Below are positions 6,805 through 11,130 of a DNA stretch of 11,130 nt, one piece after another. The translations under genes and the position numbers were made by a program. The stretch is from assembly GCA_900553285.1 (NCBI GenBank), contig USCX01000043.1:1-11130 (forward strand), read 5' to 3'. This DNA comes from an uncultured Prevotella sp. GTDB taxonomy: Bacteria; Bacteroidota; Bacteroidia; Bacteroidales; Bacteroidaceae. Within the stretch, counting starts at the first letter, position 1, and every line of letters begins with the position of its first letter. The notes below the pieces were generated by a model, which saw only the letters and a program-made list of their open reading frames with translations, searched no databases and was not told where the DNA came from.

Positions 6805-8748
6805 TTATTTTTCTTTCTGGCTCTGCTTCAATAAGGAATAGGCCTGATACAGGCCAAGTTCGCCGGCCTTGCTTAAATCGCTACGCCCCTTTTCTTCATT
6901 GTGGATGTGCATATAGGTCAACCCACGGTTATAGTAAGCCTCCGCAAAGGCCGGATTCAACCGTATGGCCTGCCCGTAGTCCGAAAGAGCCCGCTGATAA
7001 TTTCTCATTGCTGCCCAAACGCAGGCGCGGTTGTAATACAACACCGGATTGTCAGGAGAACGGCGCAAAGCAGCGTCGAGTTCATCCAATACGGTCGAAT
7101 AATCCGGCTCGGCAGACTCCGCTGACGCCTCGGCCTGCACTTTGCGGAATTCTATGCTCGCCCGCTGCAACAGAGCATCAAGACGGGTCGAGTCGATCGC
7201 AAGGACGCTGTTCAAATCGGCCAGGGCCGTGTTGAAATCGCGCACGGAATAATACGTCACAGCCCGCAGCATCAGCAAGTCGGCCGAAGGCTTCGCGCTC
7301 TTCTTGATCTGTTCCGTGAGCTGGTCTATCTGTGCAAAATAAGTTTTCATCCCCACCTCGTCTACCGATCCCTCGTCCGAGGTCAGAGCCACACGACGCC
7401 CGACAATCCGACGGCTGTTGAGGCGCTCGACCTCAGGCATATAAGCTCCCATCGTGCGGACATCGTCAGGCTTGAAGTTGAACGTCAACGCAAAAAGAGG
7501 CATGTATTGATTTTCAACGCGTTGATTCTGCACTTCACCCCTGTATTTGTCGTCGTAAACACGCAACGTGTCGTTGTCTTCAACGACCAGGCTGTTATAC
7601 TCATCCAAATTCTCTTCACTACGCTTACGCACCTTCTTTATCTTGCCCCGCTTCGGCCGGCCATAGCTCTCGTCGAGCTGCATGACAAGCAGGCGGCGCT
7701 CGTCAGCGGTGGCTCCCTGTGTATCCCCTATCTTACGACGGCAACGGGCACGGGCAACGAGACCGTATGCGAAATGGGGATAAGCCTTCAGAAGGCGGGA
7801 ATAGTCGCGGATGGCGCCTCGGAAATCTCCCGTCTTCTCCCGGAGAATCGCACGGTTGTAAATGGCAAGAATGTTGTCGGGTTCACGTTCGATCACAAAG
7901 TCGAAATCTTGAATGGCACGATTATCGTCGCCCACCTGAGCCCGCAGCAGACCACGGTTGTAGTGAGCCAAGAAGCTGTTGGGGGCCAGTTCGATGGCCT
8001 TGTCGTAGTCAGCCAGCGTACCGCTGAACTGATTTAAGTTGTAGCGCGCCAGCGCACGATTGAGGTAGTTGAGCGCATTGCGGGGTTCAAGATTGACGGC
8101 CTCAGTCAGGCAGGAGTCGGCCAAAGCGTACTCACCGCGACGAAGGGTGAGCAGCCCCTTGTTCGACCATGCCGCCGCATCGCGACGGTCAATAGCCAAC
8201 AGACGGTCGAGCCACTTCTCTCCGGCAATCGTGTCTTTCCGCTCGAAGGCCACCTGAGCCTTTATGCCATAAATCTTCGCCTGTTTCGGCCATTTATGAA
8301 GCATCGTGTCAAGTTCGGCGTCGGCCTTGTCATACGCTTTCAGCTCCAAGTGGCACAAGGCGCGGTTATACCACATGGACTGGTCGTCGGGCTCTTCTTC
8401 GAGAGCGTGATCGTAGTCTGCCACGGCATCGGCAAAACGACCGAGTTTGATGCGACACAAACCCCGCAACTGATAAACATCCGTAACGAACGGATTACGT
8501 TCAATCGAAGCCGAACAGTCGGCTTCTGCGCCCCAATAATCCTCCAAATAAAACTTGGCGACAGCCCGGTAGTAGTAAGGTTCTGACAAAAAAGGCTTGG
8601 CGGAAATCACCTGATTGAAATAGCGAATCGACAGAACGTACTCGGCATAAAAAAGCGAGTTGCGCCCCATGCGCATCATGTGGTCCGTATTCACCTGCGC
8701 CCTCATAAGAAAAGGGCACAGGAAGAGCAGCAGCAGAACCTTACGCAC
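6805..8748 (-). CDS. Exported TPR-repeat protein, function unknown
   Basis: The 647-residue product starts with a signal peptide (MRKVLLLLFLCPFLMRAQ, likely cut after AQ at residue 18; no lipobox), so it should be periplasmic. Residues 55-355 form about nine consecutive 34-residue tetratricopeptide repeats in perfect register, for example YYYRAVAKFYLEDYWGAE and MWYNRALCHLELKAYDKA. A non-TPR linker (about 356-485) opens with a strongly basic patch, GRPKRGKIKKVRKR (363-376). A second TPR block of about four repeats spans 488-640. The start codon is GTG at 8748-8746: upstream in frame there are only five codons before the def stop, none an ATG, and the internal Met15 would destroy the signal peptide. 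It is the last gene after ruvX and def, 15 bases from def. Such repeats act as protein-protein scaffolds; no catalytic domain is visible and the partner cannot be named. Confidence 0.9.
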   Translation of the reverse strand: MRKVLLLLFLCPFLMRAQVNTDHMMRMGRNSLFYAEYVLSIRYFNQVISAKPFLSEPYYYRAVAKFYLEDYWGAEADCSASIERNPFVTDVYQLRGLCRIKLGRFADAVADYDHALEEEPDDQSMWYNRALCHLELKAYDKADAELDTMLHKWPKQAKIYGIKAQVAFERKDTIAGEKWLDRLLAIDRRDAAAWSNKGLLTLRRGEYALADSCLTEAVNLEPRNALNYLNRALARYNLNQFSGTLADYDKAIELAPNSFLAHYNRGLLRAQVGDDNRAIQDFDFVIEREPDNILAIYNRAILREKTGDFRGAIRDYSRLLKAYPHFAYGLVARARCRRKIGDTQGATADERRLLVMQLDESYGRPKRGKIKKVRKRSEENLDEYNSLVVEDNDTLRVYDDKYRGEVQNQRVENQYMPLFALTFNFKPDDVRTMGAYMPEVERLNSRRIVGRRVALTSDEGSVDEVGMKTYFAQIDQLTEQIKKSAKPSADLLMLRAVTYYSVRDFNTALADLNSVLAIDSTRLDALLQRASIEFRKVQAEASAESAEPDYSTVLDELDAALRRSPDNPVLYYNRACVWAAMRNYQRALSDYGQAIRLNPAFAEAYYNRGLTYMHIHNEEKGRSDLSKAGELGLYQAYSLLKQSQKEK

Positions 8749-8763
8749 TATGAAAAAAAGGAT

Positions 8764-9324
8764 TTACTTTCTGGCTGTCTTGACTTTGTATCCGCAACGG
8801 ATGTTTCCCTTGAGCATCGCTTTAAGCTTGCCTTGGACCATCTGGCGGCGGAGTGGCGAAATACGATCAATGAACATGTGACCATCAAGGTGGTCGAACT
8901 CATGCTGCATGACGCGGGCCAAAAAGCCCTCGGCCCACTCCTCATGCGGCTGGAACTGCTCATCAAGATAACTGACGCGGATGCGCTTGGGACGACGCAC
9001 GGGTTCGTGAATGCCAGGCAGGCTGAGGCAGCCTTCTTCCATCACATCCGTCTCGCTACCGTCCACCTCTACGATCCTCGGGTTAACATACGCACGGCGG
9101 AAGTCCTTGTACTGCGGATCGTCGGCCGCGAGATCGCTCAAATCAATAACCACAAGACGGATGTCCAACCCTATTTGCGGCGCAGCCAAGCCCACGCCTT
9201 CGGAAGCCGTCAGGGTTTCAAACATGTTCGCAATAAGGGACGACAGCTCAGGATAATCGGACGTGATGTCCCGGGCTTGCTTGCGCAAAACGGGCTGACC
9301 GTAAGTGTAAATCGGCAATATCAT
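8764..9324 (-). CDS. def: Peptide deformylase
   Basis: Def removes the formyl group from the N-terminal methionine of new proteins in the cytoplasm. All three metal/catalytic motifs are intact in the 186-residue chain: GVGLAAPQIG (residues 43-52), EGCLSLPG (97-104, metal ligand Cys99) and QHEFDHLDG (140-148, ligands His141 and His145, catalytic Glu142). The start MILPIYTYGQPVLR is the usual Bacteroidales N terminus as I recall it. The ATG at 9324 is only two bases past the ruvX stop, and the TPR gene begins 15 bases after the def stop, so the three genes form one minus-strand operon. The C-terminal tail after SPLRRQMVQGKLK, ending GYKVKTARK, is short and basic. Confidence 0.97.
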   Translation of the reverse strand: MILPIYTYGQPVLRKQARDITSDYPELSSLIANMFETLTASEGVGLAAPQIGLDIRLVVIDLSDLAADDPQYKDFRRAYVNPRIVEVDGSETDVMEEGCLSLPGIHEPVRRPKRIRVSYLDEQFQPHEEWAEGFLARVMQHEFDHLDGHMFIDRISPLRRQMVQGKLKAMLKGNIRCGYKVKTARK

Positions 9325-9326
9325 AA

Positions 9327-9758
9327 TTATATGCGTTTATTTCGTATTCGCCGCGCCTCCATGTAAGACTGCAACAGAATGGTGGCACTAATTTCATCGA
9401 CAAGGGCTTTGTTCCTCCGCTCCATACGGCGCAACCCTCCGTCGAGCATAGCCTGATGAGCCAGCACCGACGTGAAACGCTCGTCGTAGAAATCAAGCGG
9501 GACTCCGGGAAAAGCCTTACGGAACTGGCCTGCGAACGAACGGACACGCGGCTGGTTTTCAGACGGACTTCCATCCGTCTGTGTGGGCAGTCCCAACACG
9601 ACGCGCTCCACCGGTTCCCGCCGCATATATTCCGTCAGGAACTTCATCAATTCTCCGGTGGCGACGGTCGTCAAGCCAGTGGCTATGATTTGGGCCGGAT
9701 CGGTCACGGCAATTCCCGTGCGCTTGCGCCCGTAATCTATGGATAGAATTCGGCTCAT
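9327..9758 (-). CDS. ruvX: RuvX/YqgF family nuclease (putative pre-16S rRNA nuclease or Holliday junction resolvase)
   Basis: YqgF-family proteins have an RNase H-like fold and are linked to 16S rRNA 5'-end maturation. The family was first annotated as a putative Holliday junction resolvase. The 143-residue product starting at ATG 9758 shows MSRILSIDYGRKRTG with the first catalytic Asp (residue 8), VVLGLPTQTDGS in the centre, YDERFTS with the catalytic Glu, and KALVDEISATILLQSY with the final acidic residue. This start is preferred over an in-frame ATG at 9818: the extra 20 residues (MLFSTLRWASG...) lie outside the conserved domain, and the promoter word TACCTTTG (9764-9771) would fall inside the longer gene. 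The next Met (residue 38) would lose the catalytic Asp. It is the first gene of the ruvX-def-TPR operon, two bases from def. Confidence 0.93.
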   Translation of the reverse strand: MSRILSIDYGRKRTGIAVTDPAQIIATGLTTVATGELMKFLTEYMRREPVERVVLGLPTQTDGSPSENQPRVRSFAGQFRKAFPGVPLDFYDERFTSVLAHQAMLDGGLRRMERRNKALVDEISATILLQSYMEARRIRNKRI

Positions 9759-9763
9759 CGGTG

Positions 9764-9771
9764 CAAAGGTA
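9764..9771 (-). promoter_or_regulatory. Putative Bacteroidota -7 promoter element for ruvX-def-TPR
   Basis: Read on the minus strand this is TACCTTTG, an exact match to the TAnnTTTG -7 consensus of Bacteroidota housekeeping promoters. Only five bases separate it from the ruvX ATG, so transcription should begin at or next to the start codon. The expected upstream -33 TTTG is not clear; the best sequence about 20 bases away is a TTCC. The word match is seen; promoter activity is inferred. Confidence 0.6.
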
Positions 9772-9821
9772 GGCAAAATCTGCCGACCGGAAGCCCATCG
9801 CAGCGTTGAAAACAGCAAACA

Positions 9822-10007
9822 CTACGATAAAAAAATCAAACGCAGCGATTGTTTCCTCCCATCAGGCGGCTGCTCCGTCCTTGCCGCATGAAAACAACGC
9901 GGCACAAGCGCCTCGCCGGCCGTACCGTTCCACACGGAATGTCCAGGGTGCAAACTGTCTGCACTCAACGCGATAAAAAGAAGATATGACAGCAGGCCCG
10001 CACGCAT
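9822..10007 (-). other. Doubtful small ORF with signal-like N terminus
   Basis: From an ATG at 10007 on the minus strand this frame codes for 61 residues beginning MRAGLLSYLLFIALSADS, a short basic-then-hydrophobic stretch like a signal peptide or single membrane segment. The rest (HPGHSVWNGTAGE... to RKQSLRLIFLS) shows no motif I know. An AAAGG stretch lies about ten bases before this ATG, but it overlaps the plus-strand queD promoter word, which argues against dedicated use. The frame extends upstream to another ATG at 10058. It would sit between the queD promoter and the ruvX promoter. I do not recognise the product and rate it more likely non-coding than coding. Confidence 0.2.
9880..9909. 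repeat. Imperfect hairpin resembling the gcvH-gcvPA inverted repeat
   Basis: CTTGCCGC (9880-9887) can pair with GCGGCACAAG (9899-9908), leaving a two-base bulge and an 11-base loop. The left side continues as CTTGCCGCATGA, the same as CTTGTCCGCATGA at 2428-2440 apart from one missing T. The right side GCGGCACAAGC matches GCGGACAAGC at 2501-2510 apart from one extra C. The two loci thus share both arms but differ in loop length (54 versus 11 bases). This may be a decayed dispersed palindrome or coincidence. Confidence 0.45.
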
Positions 10008-10015
10008 AAAATTAC

Positions 10016-10023
10016 TACCTTTG
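10016..10023 (+). promoter_or_regulatory. Putative Bacteroidota -7 promoter element for queD-queE
   Basis: TACCTTTG matches the TAnnTTTG -7 consensus exactly and lies 37 bases before the queD ATG, giving a normal leader of roughly 30 bases. No convincing -33 TTTG is seen about 20 bases upstream, where the sequence is GCAGGCCC. It is the only good match on the plus strand in this intergenic region. Activity is inferred. Confidence 0.6.
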
Positions 10024-10060
10024 TCGTCAAATTGAGCGTCAATATAATCATTCAGCACTT

Positions 10061-10414
10061 ATGTACTACATATCCAAACGCATGGAGATCGCTATGGCTC
10101 ATCACCTTACGACAAGTTATGACTCGCGATGCCACAACCTGCACGGCCACAATGCCATTGTCACCGTCTATTGCTGCGCGGACCGTCTGAACGAAGACGG
10201 GATGGTCATCGATTTCAAGAAAATCAAAGACATCGTCATCGGCCGTCTCGACCATGCTTACGTCAACGACGTCGTGGACTTCAATCCCACAGCCGAAAAC
10301 CTGGCCCGCTGGATCTGTGACCAGATTCCGGGTTGCTACAAAGTCAGATTCCAAGAGTCGGAAGGCAACGTAGCCATCTACGTGAAAGACGGCTACGACC
10401 AAGTGGAACCATAA
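10061..10414 (+). CDS. queD: 6-carboxytetrahydropterin synthase
   Basis: QueD converts 7,8-dihydroneopterin triphosphate to 6-carboxy-5,6,7,8-tetrahydropterin, an early step to 7-deazaguanine and queuosine. The 117-residue chain has the zinc histidines His14 (in AMAHHL) and His28/His30 (LHGH), the catalytic Cys24 four residues before the LHGH histidine, MVIDFKKIK (48-56), the LDHAYVND block with Asp64-His65, and the acidic FQESEGNVAIY segment near the C terminus. The MYYISKR start matches the Bacteroidales form as I recall it, so ATG 10061 is kept over the Met at residue 8. The related PTPS and folate-type homologs are possible, but the CxxxH spacing and the queE gene four bases downstream favour QueD. 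Confidence 0.94.
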   Translation: MYYISKRMEIAMAHHLTTSYDSRCHNLHGHNAIVTVYCCADRLNEDGMVIDFKKIKDIVIGRLDHAYVNDVVDFNPTAENLARWICDQIPGCYKVRFQESEGNVAIYVKDGYDQVEP

Positions 10415-10418
10415 GCTG

Positions 10419-10997
10419 ATGTATAAAATAAACGAAACGTTCTATTCCCTTCAAGGTGAGGGATATTATACCGGAACGCCTTCTTTTTTCATCAGATTCT
10501 CAGGCTGCAATTTATCCTGCCCCTTTTGTGACACAGACCACCGGGCCGGCACATGGCGCAGCCTCGAAGACCTGCTTGAAGAGGCCCGGGCCATTCCCGC
10601 CCGCCACGTGGTGCTGACGGGCGGCGAACCCACCCTGTACGTGGACTCCGCCCTCACCAACGGGCTACACGATTTGGGAAAATATATCGCCATAGAGACC
10701 AACGGCACACGCCCTGTCCCCTCAGGAATAGACTGGATAACACTCTCCCCCAAAGACGGCATGGCGCCCGACGCCCGGACCGTCCTGACAGAATGCGACG
10801 AGCTGAAAGTCGTCTACCGGGGCCAGGACCTCGGCATATACAACCGGCTGACCGCCCGGCACCGCTTCTTGCAGCCATGCGCCACGGGCCACGCAGAAAC
10901 AGACCGTGCCTACACGCAGGCAGCCCTCGAAGCCTGCCTGAAATGGCCCGAATGGCGACTGTCGCTGCAAACGCATAAGCTGTTAAACATCCGATGA
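10419..10997 (+). CDS. queE: 7-carboxy-7-deazaguanine synthase (radical SAM)
   Basis: QueE rearranges 6-carboxytetrahydropterin, the QueD product, into 7-carboxy-7-deazaguanine using a [4Fe-4S] cluster and S-adenosylmethionine. The N terminus INETFYSLQGEGYYTGTPS is the family's substrate-side signature. The cluster cysteines are Cys30, Cys34 and Cys37 in GCNLSCPFCDTD (CxxxCxxC). TGGEPTL (67-73) is the SAM-binding GGE motif, IETNGTRPVP and LSPKDG follow, and the tail LSLQTHKLLNIR is typical. At 192 residues it is a compact QueE. It starts four bases after queD and its TGA overlaps the ATG of the next gene (ATGA), so all three genes are probably cotranscribed. Downstream pathway genes (queC, queF) are not in the window. 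Confidence 0.96.
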   Translation: MYKINETFYSLQGEGYYTGTPSFFIRFSGCNLSCPFCDTDHRAGTWRSLEDLLEEARAIPARHVVLTGGEPTLYVDSALTNGLHDLGKYIAIETNGTRPVPSGIDWITLSPKDGMAPDARTVLTECDELKVVYRGQDLGIYNRLTARHRFLQPCATGHAETDRAYTQAALEACLKWPEWRLSLQTHKLLNIR

Positions 10998-11130
10998 AAC
11001 GGAACAAAACGGGGCTATTCTTCACCAAGGGCGAAGAACGGGCCAATGCCGTTTCGCACGGTGTGGGCGTCGTGATGGGACTGACCGGCGGCGGCCTTCT
11101 GCTCCATATTGCCTACAAAACGGCTTTTCC
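10994..11130 (+). CDS. trhA: Hemolysin III/TrhA-family membrane protein, 3' end cut off by the window
   Basis: Only the first 45 codons are visible. They begin MKRNKTGLFFTKGEERANAV and continue SHGVGVVMGLTGGGLLLHIA. The pattern E-E-x-A-N-A-V-S-H-G followed by a glycine-rich hydrophobic helix is the N terminus of the hemolysin III/TrhA family, seven-helix membrane proteins related to adiponectin/PAQR receptors, in which the His of the SHG motif belongs to the conserved polar set. The physiological role in bacteria is linked to membrane lipid homeostasis; the haemolysin name is historical. The ATG overlaps the queE stop by four bases (ATGA), suggesting translational coupling. The identification rests on this short N terminus. 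Confidence 0.8.
   Translation, partial: MKRNKTGLFFTKGEERANAVSHGVGVVMGLTGGGLLLHIAYKTAF

Larger units (their letters stand above)
9759..10060. other. Divergent intergenic region between ruvX and queD
   Basis: These 302 bases separate operons that point away from each other. They hold a -7 promoter word on each strand near the ends (9764-9771 minus, 10016-10023 plus), an imperfect hairpin at 9880-9909, a small inverted repeat GTGCA/TGCAC around 9949-9965, and a doubtful minus-strand small ORF (9822-10007). I see no tRNA, CRISPR unit, transposase fragment or recognisable riboswitch here. The length is more than two simple promoters need, so a small RNA or regulator site is possible but not shown. 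Confidence 0.7.

Noticed and set aside
7507..8037. Plus-strand open frame of 176 codons inside the TPR gene
   Set aside because: It is antisense to a clear 34-residue-periodic TPR coding sequence. G/C-rich DNA easily leaves such frames open, and the translation has no recognisable motif.
7000..8600. DNA-level tandem repeat in the TPR gene
   Set aside because: The 34-residue periodicity is at protein level; the underlying DNA repeats are too diverged to be a recent tandem duplication.
8680..9366. Plus-strand open frame of 228 codons across def
   Set aside because: It is antisense to peptide deformylase with all three catalytic motifs intact, and spans the def-TPR junction without any family resemblance.
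10052..10402. Minus-strand open frame of 116 codons opposite queD
   Set aside because: It lies almost wholly antisense to queD, whose zinc and catalytic residues are all present. It has no supporting promoter or motif.

Overview
The window looks like ordinary chromosome from a fairly GC-rich member of the Bacteroidales. Three things point there: peptide deformylase, QueD and RuvX have Bacteroidales-style sequences; both strands flanking the 9759-10060 gap carry the Bacteroidota -7 promoter word TAnnTTTG (TACCTTTG twice); and recognisable Shine-Dalgarno sequences are missing before most genes. The family assignment is from memory of those proteins, and the genus cannot be fixed from this sequence. 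Prevotellaceae-like is a guess.

Region 1 (1-6757, plus strand) is a complete glycine cleavage operon: lipoate-protein ligase (5' end cut by the window), gcvT, gcvH, a P-protein split into two genes (gcvPA, gcvPB), and a dihydrolipoyl dehydrogenase. Together the genes encode every subunit that turns glycine + tetrahydrofolate + NAD+ into 5,10-methylene-THF, CO2, NH3 and NADH, plus a ligase that can attach lipoate to the H protein. The operon promoter lies upstream of the window. The only sizeable internal gap, between gcvH and gcvPA (2411-2535), holds a perfect 15-bp inverted repeat. The operon ends at a strong hairpin (6765-6804) that it shares with the convergent next operon.

Region 2 (6805-9758, minus strand) is a tight operon read right to left: ruvX (pre-16S rRNA nuclease family), def (peptide deformylase) and a large exported TPR-repeat protein with a GTG start. 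The promoter word for ruvX lies so close to its ATG that the mRNA is probably leaderless or nearly so.

Region 3 (9759-10060) is a 302-base divergent intergenic region. It holds the two outward promoters, a hairpin that resembles the gcvH-gcvPA inverted repeat in both arms, and a doubtful small ORF with a signal-like N terminus.

Region 4 (10061-11130, plus strand) is queD-queE, two steps of 7-deazaguanine (queuosine precursor) synthesis, overlapping the start of a hemolysin III/TrhA-type membrane protein that runs off the window.

I do not see a convincing undescribed system such as a defence island, CRISPR array, mobile element or unusual RNA. The best leads are the paired-arm repeat shared by the two intergenic regions, the split P-protein operon in a Bacteroidales setting, and the apparently leaderless ruvX promoter.
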